Shown here: positions 25,101 to 31,678 of the stretch, piece by piece
Numbering within the stretch: position 1 is the stretch's first letter
Layout of the letters: the number at the start of each line of letters is the position of its first letter
NCBI GenBank assembly: GCA_017882685.1
Contig: JADGPA010000071.1
Coordinates: 1-32,190 of the forward strand
Source: Propionibacteriaceae bacterium
GTDB lineage: Bacteria > Actinomycetota > Actinomycetes > Propionibacteriales > Propionibacteriaceae
Length of the DNA stretch: 32,190 nucleotides
Reading direction: 5' to 3'
Position numbers and translations under genes: made by a program
The notes under the pieces: generated by a model
Database searches by the model: none
What the model saw: only the letters and a program-made list of their open reading frames with translations
What the model was told of the DNA's origin: nothing

Positions 25101-25674
25101 TCCACAGGTAGGCGCCGAAGACGATGATCGAGACCAGGTTGTTCGTGAGCGGGGCCCACATCATCGGCCCGAAGCGTTCCCGGGCGTTGAGCACCTGCCC
25201 GAGCAGGAAGAAGACGCCGTAGAAGAACAGCTGCGGCATACAGATGTAGCCCATCAACAACAGCGACTGCCAGTGATCCGCGAGATTGGGGGTGCGCCAG
25301 ATCGGCGCGGCGTAGATGGTCATGATCAACGGGGTGGCCACGGTCGCCACGACGGTGAGGGCCCCGAGGAGGATCAGGAAGCCGGTGATGATCCGGTCGA
25401 TGAACGCCTTGCCGCCGTCCTCGTCGTGGGTGACCGCGCGCACGATCTGGGGCACGAGGACGTTGTTCAGGGTGCCGCCGGCCAGGAGCAGGTACAGCGA
25501 GGTAGGCACAGTGTTGGCGACGTTGAACGCCTCCACCTGGAGCGTGCCGTTGCCCAGGACGAAAGCGAGCAGCGCCGTCCGGACGAGGCCGAGGATGCGG
25601 GAGACCATCGTGCCGGAGGCCATCACGGCCGTGGCGCTGATCAGCCGGCGCCCGCCCGCCTGCGCATCGCTCAT
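22183..25674 (-). CDS. murJ: MurJ lipid II flippase fused to a pseudokinase and an extracellular domain
   Basis: A 1163 aa membrane protein. Residues about 1-535 are the 14-helix MurJ/MviN flippase that moves lipid II across the membrane, with the conserved SRILGLVR near residue 25. An acidic linker (about 550-600) follows, then a serine/threonine-kinase fold at about 625-870 that lacks catalysis. The VAIK lysine is replaced (VLVHLL, 654-659), HRD is HRH (746-748) and DFG is GFG (766-768). A proline-rich stretch, one membrane helix (about 977-996) and an extracellular discoidin-like beta domain complete it. This is the layout of M. tuberculosis Rv3910, whose phosphorylated pseudokinase binds FhaA. 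ATG 25674 overlaps the stop of the upstream gene (ATGA). Confidence 0.95.
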   Translation of the reverse strand: MSDAQAGGRRLISATAVMASGTMVSRILGLVRTALLAFVLGNGTLQVEAFNVANTVPTSLYLLLAGGTLNNVLVPQIVRAVTHDEDGGKAFIDRIITGFLILLGALTVVATVATPLIMTIYAAPIWRTPNLADHWQSLLLMGYICMPQLFFYGVFFLLGQVLNARERFGPMMWAPLTNNLVSIIVFGAYLWIWGSQSALTGKPFTDQQAWLLALGSTVGIIVQTLVLLPFLKRAGVSYRPRFDLKGTGLGRTFHVAKWMVGYVALTSIAQVVVSQLATAAAPAAGAGAKAVGGGWTVYGNAYLIWILPHSLLTVSLATAMLPSASRFALAGDRVGVAAETSRALRLATTFLVPAAVGLAALAEPITRLIFGNGSGADDYIFIAWALVAFAVGLIPFTVQYLYLRAYFAMDNTRTPFLLQIWISVANALLAVAFVLSWNDPGTVAARLALSYSASYFIGAVVTHRSLRKRLPELPTSDTMQHLGRLLVASVPAGVLAWVITWWFERYPSFLLRALGLALAGVLAVLVFFFTAKRLGIPETTSLLDVLRRPRKTDSDPVEAIIDESDADADADGDRRANELNPDPDGTGVFVPVTAPDVLPAEVLDFPEPPVAGTPEAQVTTGRVLGERFRLEEQLAFRDRTQTWRAHDITLGRAVLVHLLDGADPRTAEVLRLGRDAALATDSRFLRVLDVVDSEPGTEPYLVYEYAAGQTLEKVLRTGPLTGVETAWVVREVADALVELHAQGLYHRHLSPATLLVTASGNVKVVGFGVNEANQAADSHLNGEAADVRALGQLMYACLVARWPGGERYGLAAAPVVEGHWVLPSRVRSGVAPAVDQVVDRILSPVPQAHATRLTTAQDVTTQLSLVLGPMSASHDLRARLHPTVDPDTAPPPPVSTVAPPMPTPAASRYTASVPVDDDDDPGDETQPFVDAALSHGDSFTPVPPPAAAPAVDAAPEAVELARPPFQLPHLSLPRRPVIIGGIALLVVVGLIAAFWSVRPASPSPAAAGALLVTKATDFDPKADGGGGAENPKQAKLAIDGDPSTLWRTERYKKLPTMGGIKPGVGLVLDLGAVRHVTGVDLQLDGSGTSVELRTPKAMTDAAPMKSIDQWTKLTGREDASGRFGIELPQAQETRYVLVYFTSLAPMGDGYFRSGIAEVTVHGA

Positions 25675-27644
25675 GCGTCCTGCTCCGAGGTCTGCGCTGC
25701 GGCCGTCCGGCGACGGACCTGGCGGATGCGCCATGCGGTGGCGCCGACGAGGACGATTCCGGAGACGCCGACGATGATCCACGCCACCACCCCGAGGTCG
25801 GTGATCTCGACGGTGATCGACGTGTCCGGGCTCACCCGGTGGCCGTCGGCGGTGGCGACGTAGGCGCGGGCGATCACCAGTCCGTTGGAGGCCGCCTCGG
25901 GCCGGATGTTCACCGTGACGCTCTGACCGGGCGCGACCGTGACCAAGTCGGACGGCGGGACGGTGAGCCGCTGCGGGTTGTCGGTGCGTACGACCACCTG
26001 CACCCGGATCTGCTCTGCGAGGTTGTTGGTGACCGTCACCGGGAACTGGTTGGTGCGCGAGGACATCAGGAACCGGTGGCTGGCATCGAGGGTGACCGAG
26101 CGGCCCACCTCGGGGCCACCGACGATCGCGGCGAGACCGTCGAGCTGGGCGTCGAAGCCGGTGGAGTTCCCGATCCAGGCCGTCGAGGTGGTGCGGGTGA
26201 TGGCTGCGTCCGCCTGGTCGATCAGCGCCGACTCGGGCACGAGGTCGCCGTAGGCGGTGAACTCGCCGGTGAGCCGCTTGATCGCCTCCAGCTGGCCGGC
26301 GCCGAGACGCGGCGGCTTGTCGGCGCCCAGCGCGACATGGGTGACCCCGGGGGTGCTGGCGAACAGGGAGCCGAGGTCTCGGCGCACCATCCAGCCCGTG
26401 GTGGTTGCCTGGTCCTCCGCGAGGTCCTCCAGGCGGTCGAGCAGCCGCACCTGACCCTTGGCGCCGGCGATCAGCGCGGTTGCGAAGGCCAACTGGTGAC
26501 GTTCGATGGCCGGGGTCTGCGCCGCCCCGGGCACCTCGGCGGCCGTCGCCAGCACGCGCGGCTCCGCGTCCCCGGCCTGCAGCGCGCCGGCCGCCGTAGC
26601 GTTCGCAGCGATGATCGCCTCTGCGCCGGAGTCGGACAGGTAGTCGTAGGTCGCAGCGGGCAGGATGTTGCCCGCCGGAACCACCACCAGCGGCAGGTCC
26701 TCGACACCGGTGACGGTTTCCGCTGCCGCTCCTGCCCGGTGCACCAACTCCTCGTCCTTGGCGATCCGGCCGGCGTTGACGTCGGGGTTGGCGAACAGGG
26801 TGCGTGCGCCGGCGTGACGATCGAGCTTCTCGAAGCGGGCCAGCCAGGCCGTCGCGACATCCTGGCCGGTGCCCGGGCGGGTGCCGGCGCCGTCCTTGAC
26901 CTGGTAGCCGTCGGACATGTCACGCACCTCGTCAAGAAGTGCGGGGTCGATCAGCCAGCCCATGCCGGGACGGTCGGCTGCCGTGAGCAGGTTCTCCAAC
27001 CGTTCGCTGAGCTCTGTGGTCAGGCTGTCGTCGCGGAAGAGGTTGTCCACCAGCTTGGTGGGCGTGGCTCTCAGCAGGACGACCGAGGTGATGGGCACGG
27101 GAGTCTTGCCGGGCAGCGGCACAAAGGTGCGCAGCTGGCCGACGGTGGCGTAGTTGCCGCTTGCGTCGGCGGAGGCGATCACGTCGGCGCCGAAGGCGTA
27201 CACGGCTCCCGTGCTCGTGAACCCGAGGTCGGCAAGGGTGGCCCGCAGTTCGATCTGCCGACTCGCGCCGGGTGCGAAGGCGACGGCAGAGGTGCTGATC
27301 ACCGCGTAGTGGTCGGAGTCGATCGCAAGGCGTGCGCCCCAGCCCGTGGCGTTGGTGCCGGCCTGGCGGAGCGTTGCCAGGTCACGGATGGCGTCCCGGG
27401 AGCTCCACAGCAACACCTGGACGCCGTAGGCGGGGGTGTCGCCGGTGTTGGTGATGGTGCCCTGCACGGTGACCTGGTCCTTGGGCTTCACGCCGGAGAC
27501 TGCCAGCGAGGTGACGGTGAAGCTCACCTGCAGCGTCGCCGCGTGCGCAGGGACGGGGTTGACGAGGCTCAACAGGCCCACAGCCGCCCCCCACGACAGG
27601 AGGAGCGCGAAGACCCGCCGCCTGCCGTTGGTGGTGCCGATCAC
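25671..27644 (-). CDS. DUF6049-type secreted membrane-anchored protein
   Basis: A 657 aa protein of the family found directly before murJ in actinobacteria (Rv3909 in M. tuberculosis); its function is not established. It has a signal peptide (VFALLLSWGAAVGLLSLVNPVPAHA), a beta-rich N-terminal domain (VTSLAVSGVKPKDQVTVQGTITN), a long alpha/beta middle region, a late Ig-like domain (FPVTVTNNLAEQIRVQVVV), and a single C-terminal membrane helix (VVAWIIVGVSGIVLVGATAW) with a short basic tail. Most of it should lie outside the cell. The start is GTG 27644, seven bases after a TACGAT -10, so the mRNA is probably leaderless. Its overlap with murJ suggests a common job in cell-wall synthesis. Confidence 0.85.
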   Translation of the reverse strand: MIGTTNGRRRVFALLLSWGAAVGLLSLVNPVPAHAATLQVSFTVTSLAVSGVKPKDQVTVQGTITNTGDTPAYGVQVLLWSSRDAIRDLATLRQAGTNATGWGARLAIDSDHYAVISTSAVAFAPGASRQIELRATLADLGFTSTGAVYAFGADVIASADASGNYATVGQLRTFVPLPGKTPVPITSVVLLRATPTKLVDNLFRDDSLTTELSERLENLLTAADRPGMGWLIDPALLDEVRDMSDGYQVKDGAGTRPGTGQDVATAWLARFEKLDRHAGARTLFANPDVNAGRIAKDEELVHRAGAAAETVTGVEDLPLVVVPAGNILPAATYDYLSDSGAEAIIAANATAAGALQAGDAEPRVLATAAEVPGAAQTPAIERHQLAFATALIAGAKGQVRLLDRLEDLAEDQATTTGWMVRRDLGSLFASTPGVTHVALGADKPPRLGAGQLEAIKRLTGEFTAYGDLVPESALIDQADAAITRTTSTAWIGNSTGFDAQLDGLAAIVGGPEVGRSVTLDASHRFLMSSRTNQFPVTVTNNLAEQIRVQVVVRTDNPQRLTVPPSDLVTVAPGQSVTVNIRPEAASNGLVIARAYVATADGHRVSPDTSITVEITDLGVVAWIIVGVSGIVLVGATAWRIRQVRRRTAAAQTSEQDA

Positions 27645-27650
27645 CGTCCC

Positions 27651-27656
27651 ATCGTA
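27651..27656 (-). promoter_or_regulatory. -10 element for the DUF6049-murJ operon
   Basis: On the minus strand TACGAT (TANNNT) is followed by GGGACG and then the GTG start at 27644. The start codon would be the first transcribed codon, and no ribosome binding site is present. Confidence 0.5.
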
Positions 27657-27707
27657 CGGGGGTCGACGTCGCCGGACCGGCAGCACCCGGCGAGCGGCGG
27701 TGGCCGG

Positions 27708-27713
27708 TAAAGT
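27708..27713 (+). promoter_or_regulatory. -10 element for pcnA/cca, probably leaderless
   Basis: TAAAGT lies eight bases before the GTG start at 27722 with no ribosome binding site between. Together with the divergent TACGAT 52 bases away it forms a compact two-way promoter in a 77-base gap. Confidence 0.5.
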
Positions 27714-27721
27714 ACTCGGTT

Positions 27722-29170
27722 GTGCCCAGCCTGACCGAACAGCAGCAGCTCGCGCTCGCCGACGTGTTGTCCGCCGGCCCCAAGGTCCGCAAGCTGACGC
27801 GCCTGTTCGCGGAGGCCGGGGAGTCGCTGTACCTGGTGGGCGGCTCGGTCCGGGACGCGCTGATGGGCCGGCTCGGCCACGACCTGGACTACACCACCTC
27901 CGCCCGTCCGGATGTGATCGAGGCGCTGGTGCGCAAGGTGACCAAGGCTGTGTGGGACGTCGGGCGCGCCTTCGGCACGATCGCCTGCCGCATCAGAGAG
28001 ACCGACGGCAGGGAGTGGCTGGTGGAGATCACAACGTTCCGCGCCGACAGCTACGTCGACCACACCCGCAAACCCGAGGTGCAGTTCGGCCACGACCTGG
28101 GCGGCGACCTGGTGCGGCGCGACTTCACCGTGAACGCGATGGCGCTGAACACCGTCGACGGCGAACTGCTCGACCCGTTCGGTGGCCTGGGTGACCTGCT
28201 CGCCGAGGTGATCCGGACGCCCGCTGCCGCGGAGCTGTCGTTCTCCGACGACCCGTTGCGCATGATGCGGGCCGCCCGGTTCACCTCGCAGCTGGGCTTC
28301 CAGCCGGACGGCGACGTGGTTGCCGCGATGACGGAGATGGCGCCGCGGATCGGAATCATTTCGGCCGAGCGGATCCGCGACGAACTGGCGAAGCTGCTGC
28401 TGACCGACAACCCGCGTCCGGGCCTGAACCTGCTGGTGGAGACCGGGCTGGCCGACATTGTGCTGCCCGAGCTGCCGGCGCTGCGCATGGAACGCGACGA
28501 GCACAACCGCCACAAGGACGTCTACGAGCACAGCCTCACCGTGCTCGACCAGGCCATCGAGCTGGAACGGGTGCGTGGGCACGCCCCTGACGTCGTGAAC
28601 CGGCTGGCGGCGCTGCTCCACGACATCGGCAAGCCGCGGACACGCAAGTTCGAGGCCGACGGCAAGGTCTCCTTCCACCACCACGATGCGGTCGGGGCCA
28701 AGCTGGCCCGCAAGCGGCTCCAGGCGCTGCACTTCTCCAATGAGGAGGTGAAGGCTGTCAGCACGCTGGTCGAGCTGCACCTGCGCTTCCATGGCTACGG
28801 AGAGGGGCAGTGGACGGATTCGGCCGTGCGCCGCTACGTCCGCGACGCCGGCGACCAGCTGGAGCGGCTGCACATCCTCACCCGTTCGGACTGCACCACG
28901 AGGAACCTGCGCAAGGCCACGCGCCTGCGGCAGACGTACGAGGAGCTGGAGTGGCGGATCGACGAGCTGTCGAAGGCTGAGGAACTGGGCGCGATGCGCC
29001 CCGACCTCGACGGCACCCAGATCATGGAGGTGCTCGGGATCGGGGCCGGACCGGTGGTGGGCGAGGCGTACCGCTTCCTGCTGGAGCGCCGTATCGAGGA
29101 GGGCCCGCTCGGTGAGGAAAGGGCAACGGCGGAGCTGCTCGACTGGTGGGCGGCGCGCAATGCCGGCTGA
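27722..29170 (+). CDS. cca: CCA tRNA nucleotidyltransferase (CCA-adding enzyme)
   Basis: Adds or repairs the 3' CCA end of tRNAs without a template; called pcnA in actinobacteria. It has 482 aa. The class II nucleotidyltransferase signature is LVGGSVRDALMG (38-49) with DLDYTT (54-59) carrying the metal aspartates. It is followed by the RRDFTVNAMAL segment, the neck region with DDPLRMMRAARF, and the base-selection motif around ERIRDELAKLL. A C-terminal HD domain (YEHSLTVLDQ, LAALLHDIGKP) is of the phosphodiesterase/phosphatase type. The start is GTG 27722, probably leaderless. It overlaps the following HAD gene by 11 bases. Mycobacteria keep mutT4 between pcnA and the DUF6049-type gene; it is absent here. 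Confidence 0.95.
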   Translation: MPSLTEQQQLALADVLSAGPKVRKLTRLFAEAGESLYLVGGSVRDALMGRLGHDLDYTTSARPDVIEALVRKVTKAVWDVGRAFGTIACRIRETDGREWLVEITTFRADSYVDHTRKPEVQFGHDLGGDLVRRDFTVNAMALNTVDGELLDPFGGLGDLLAEVIRTPAAAELSFSDDPLRMMRAARFTSQLGFQPDGDVVAAMTEMAPRIGIISAERIRDELAKLLLTDNPRPGLNLLVETGLADIVLPELPALRMERDEHNRHKDVYEHSLTVLDQAIELERVRGHAPDVVNRLAALLHDIGKPRTRKFEADGKVSFHHHDAVGAKLARKRLQALHFSNEEVKAVSTLVELHLRFHGYGEGQWTDSAVRRYVRDAGDQLERLHILTRSDCTTRNLRKATRLRQTYEELEWRIDELSKAEELGAMRPDLDGTQIMEVLGIGAGPVVGEAYRFLLERRIEEGPLGEERATAELLDWWAARNAG

Positions 29171-29822
29171 CCTGCTGGCGTCTCGGCCGGACGGGGTGGT
29201 CTTCGACTGCGACGGCCTGCTGGTGGACACCGAACCGTGCTGGACGGTGGCCGAGTCGGCGGTCTTCGCCGCCCGCGGGCTGCCGTACGGCCCGGCGGAG
29301 AAGGCGCTGTTCATCGGCAAGAGCGTGCCGGCGACCGTCGAGCTGATGGCAGCCTTCTTCGGTGAGGTCGGCAACGACGACGCGATCCGCGAAGAGGTGA
29401 TGAGCACGGTCGGCGACGTGATCGGCGGCCAGGCAGAGCCGATGCCCGGGGCCCTGGAGTTGGTGCGCGCACTCTCGGGGCGGACGCCGATCGGTGTGGC
29501 GAGCAACTCCCCGCGGGTGATCCTCGATATCGCCCTGCAGCGGGCCGGCCTTACCGGCGCGTTCGGTGCCGTGATCGCCGCTGACGAGGTGCCCGTCGGT
29601 AAGCCCGCTCCCGACCTGTACCTGGCCGCATGCCGGCTGCTCGGCGCCGACCCGGCGGCCTGTATCGCCTTCGAGGACACCCGGACGGGCGCTGTCGCTG
29701 CCCGTGCCGCCGGTATGTGGGTGGTGGCCGTGCCCTCGCTGGAGCCGGACGGGTTCCCTGCGGACCTGGTCCTCGGGAGCCTCGCCGATCCCCGGCTGCT
29801 CGCCTGGGCCTCGTCCCTCTGA
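29160..29822 (+). CDS. HAD-superfamily phosphatase (phosphoglycolate phosphatase/beta-PGM-like)
   Basis: A 220 aa cytoplasmic hydrolase. HAD motif I is FDCDGLL with Asp16 as nucleophile and Asp18 as general acid; motif II is GVASNS; motif III is GKPAPDLY with the lysine; motif IV is FEDTRTG. The four-helix cap between residues about 25 and 85 makes it subfamily IA, like phosphoglycolate phosphatase, beta-phosphoglucomutase or sugar phosphatases. The substrate cannot be told. ATG 29160 overlaps the end of cca by 11 bases, so it is co-translated. A 12-base inverted repeat 22 bases after the stop is a probable terminator. Confidence 0.88.
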   Translation: MPADLLASRPDGVVFDCDGLLVDTEPCWTVAESAVFAARGLPYGPAEKALFIGKSVPATVELMAAFFGEVGNDDAIREEVMSTVGDVIGGQAEPMPGALELVRALSGRTPIGVASNSPRVILDIALQRAGLTGAFGAVIAADEVPVGKPAPDLYLAACRLLGADPAACIAFEDTRTGAVAARAAGMWVVAVPSLEPDGFPADLVLGSLADPRLLAWASSL

Positions 29823-29843
29823 CCCTTTCACCCCCTCCCTACT

Positions 29844-29894
29844 CGCAAGGTGGACACTTCCCCGGCGACTACGCCACCTGTGGTCCACCTTGCG
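29844..29894 (+). terminator. Inverted repeat after the HAD gene
   Basis: CGCAAGGTGGAC (29844-29855) and GTCCACCTTGCG (29883-29894) are perfect complements separated by 27 bases. The loop also contains CCACCTGTGG. It could end the cca-HAD transcript, though the loop is long and no U-run follows. Confidence 0.5.
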
Positions 29895-29927
29895 GTTGAG
29901 GAAGCGGGATGACGGACGGACTGAAAG

Positions 29928-29959
29928 TAGTTAGCTGAACTAATGAGCTAAGCTAACTA
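29928..29959. promoter_or_regulatory. Candidate MarR operator and promoter
   Basis: TAGTTAGCT (29928-29936) and AGCTAACTA (29951-29959) are perfect complements. Nested inside are TTAGCT...AGCTAA and the MarR-like TTAG-5-CTAA (29931-29943). The possible -10 TAAGCT (29949-29954) lies within, seven bases before the ATG, so the regulator bound here would block its own transcription. Confidence 0.6.
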
Positions 29960-29961
29960 TC

Positions 29962-30375
29962 ATGACTCTCCCGGGACTGGCCAACGACCTGCGTATCGCC
30001 TGCCAGCGGGTGAGCCGTCGCGTCCGGTTCGAGTCGACGGACGAACTCACGCCGCACCTGGTGAGCGCGCTCTCGCACCTGAAGAAGGGGCCGCTCACGC
30101 CGGGCCAGCTGGCAGAGCTCGAACGGGTGGCCCCCCCGAGCATGACAAGGACCGTGAACTGCCTTGTCGAGAAGGGCCTCGTTGCCCGCGATGACCACCC
30201 CAGCGACGGACGCTGCAAGCTGCTCGTGCTCACCGATGCCGGCCGGGCAACGATGAACCGCATCGGACAGGCCCGCGACGACTGGATGCTGCACCAGCTG
30301 GAAGGGCTGACCAAACCGGAACAGGACCTGCTGAAGGAAGCCGCTGTGCTGCTCAACCTGGTGGTGGGCCAATGA
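29962..30375 (+). CDS. MarR-family transcriptional regulator
   Basis: A winged-helix regulator of 137 aa, normal family length. The winged helix covers about 45-100: PLTPGQLAELERVAPPSMTR is the helix-turn-helix, and NCLVEKGLVARDDHPSDGRCKLLVLTDAGR is the third helix and wing with the family D-x-R motif. The N- and C-terminal helices form the dimer interface. It overlaps the MFS exporter gene by ATGA, and an AT-rich palindrome covers its promoter, so it probably represses both genes until an inducer binds. The start ATG has no ribosome binding site, and the mRNA may be leaderless. The inducer is unknown. Confidence 0.92.
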   Translation: MTLPGLANDLRIACQRVSRRVRFESTDELTPHLVSALSHLKKGPLTPGQLAELERVAPPSMTRTVNCLVEKGLVARDDHPSDGRCKLLVLTDAGRATMNRIGQARDDWMLHQLEGLTKPEQDLLKEAAVLLNLVVGQ

Positions 30376-31658
30376 CAGCGGCGACCACGCAGAGGGTTGC
30401 GATGTTCACGTCCATGGGCATCCGGAACTACCGGCTGTTCTGGACCGGTGGCCTGATCTCCAACATCGGCACCTGGATGGCTCGCGTTGCCCAGGACTGG
30501 CTGGTGCTGACCATCCTCACCGCCAACTCCTCGACCGCTCTCGGCATCGTCACCGGGCTGCAGTTCCTGCCAATCGCCCTGCTGGCGCCGTACGCCGGGT
30601 CGCTGGCCGACCGGATCCCCAAGCGGACGCTGCTGATGTACACCCAGGCAGCCCAGGCGCTGGTGGGCCTCACCCTCGCCGGCCTTGTGCTGAGCGGGGT
30701 CGTGCAACTCTGGCACGTCTACCTGCTTGCAACCCTGCTGGGCGTCGCGTCGGCGTTCGACGGGCCGGCCCGGCAGTCCTTCGCTCCCGAGATGGTGCCG
30801 GAGAAGCTCATTCCCAACGCCGTCGGGTTGAACACCACCTCGTTCCACGCCGCCCGGCTCGTTGGGCCGGCGGTCGCAGGGCTCATCATCGCCTGGTGGG
30901 GCGTCGGACCGGCGCTGCTGCTGAACGGCATCAGCTTCGTCGCCGTCCTGATCGCGCTGGTGTTGATGGACGGCACCGCACTCACCCCTGCCCCACGGAC
31001 GCGGGCGAAGGGCTCCATCGCCGCCGGCTTCCGCTACGTCCGCTCGCGCCCGGACATCATGTTGTTGATGTTCATCGTGTTCATGTTGGGCACGTTCGGG
31101 CTGAACTTCCAGCTCACCAACGCCCTGATGGCGACAGCGGTGTTCCACGTCGGCGCGGAGCAGTACGGGTTGCTGGGCTCGGTCCTTGCCATCGGTTCGC
31201 TGTCGGCAGGACTGCTCGCCGCCCGCAGGACGCAACTGCGGCTGCGGCTGATCATCGGCGCCATGGCCGGCTTCTCGCTGGCGGTCGCTGTGCTCGCCAT
31301 TGCCCCGAACTACTGGTGGTACGCGGCCTTCCTCGTGCCCACAGGTCTCACGTCGTTGACCGTGATGACGGTGGCCAATGCCTCCGTCCAGCTCTCCACC
31401 GAGCCGGTCATGCGCGGTCGGGTGATGGCGCTGTACCAGGCGATCTTCCTCGGCGGGACGCCGCTGGGTGCACCGGTGCTCGGCTGGATCGGCGACGCCT
31501 GGGGCCCGCGGTGGACGCTGGCCATCGGCGCGATCGCCTGCGCCCTCACCGTCGTTGTTGCCGTCGGCTACCTCGTGCGGCGTTCGGGCTGGGGCGTCCT
31601 GCCCTGGCGCCAATCCGATGAGGAGGTCGTCCTCGAGCCGGTGGAGGAAGCCCGCTAG
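30372..31658 (+). CDS. MFS efflux transporter (EntS-like MFS_3)
   Basis: A 428 aa inner-membrane protein with about 12 membrane helices. FTSMGIRNYRLFWTGGLIS, then GTWMARVAQDWLVL and the loop GSLADRIPKRTLL (MFS motif A between helices 2 and 3), are typical of the EntS/MFS_3 exporters, as are GPARQSFAPEMVP and the later VMRGRVMALYQAIFLGGTPLG. It probably exports a toxic compound, siderophore or drug by proton antiport; the substrate is unknown. The ATG overlaps the marR stop, so the exporter is co-translated with its likely repressor. Its stop is followed at once by the 20-base junction repeat and the facing acyl-CoA synthetase gene. Confidence 0.92.
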   Translation: MTAATTQRVAMFTSMGIRNYRLFWTGGLISNIGTWMARVAQDWLVLTILTANSSTALGIVTGLQFLPIALLAPYAGSLADRIPKRTLLMYTQAAQALVGLTLAGLVLSGVVQLWHVYLLATLLGVASAFDGPARQSFAPEMVPEKLIPNAVGLNTTSFHAARLVGPAVAGLIIAWWGVGPALLLNGISFVAVLIALVLMDGTALTPAPRTRAKGSIAAGFRYVRSRPDIMLLMFIVFMLGTFGLNFQLTNALMATAVFHVGAEQYGLLGSVLAIGSLSAGLLAARRTQLRLRLIIGAMAGFSLAVAVLAIAPNYWWYAAFLVPTGLTSLTVMTVANASVQLSTEPVMRGRVMALYQAIFLGGTPLGAPVLGWIGDAWGPRWTLAIGAIACALTVVVAVGYLVRRSGWGVLPWRQSDEEVVLEPVEEAR

Positions 31659-31678
31659 AACGCTCCTCAGGCACCGTT
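31659..31678. repeat. 20-base junction repeat, copy 2
   Basis: AACGCTCCTCAGGCACCGTT matches 8536-8555 at 19 of 20 bases. It starts directly after the MFS stop codon and overlaps the stop codon of the facing acyl-CoA synthetase by two bases. Confidence 0.7.

Noticed and set aside
25839-27710. Long plus-strand open frame opposite the DUF6049 gene
   Set aside because: Shadow of a conserved gene, with no recognisable domain and biased composition.
27641-29680. Long minus-strand open frame opposite cca and the HAD gene
   Set aside because: Antisense to two clear enzyme genes; the predicted product has no plausible fold.
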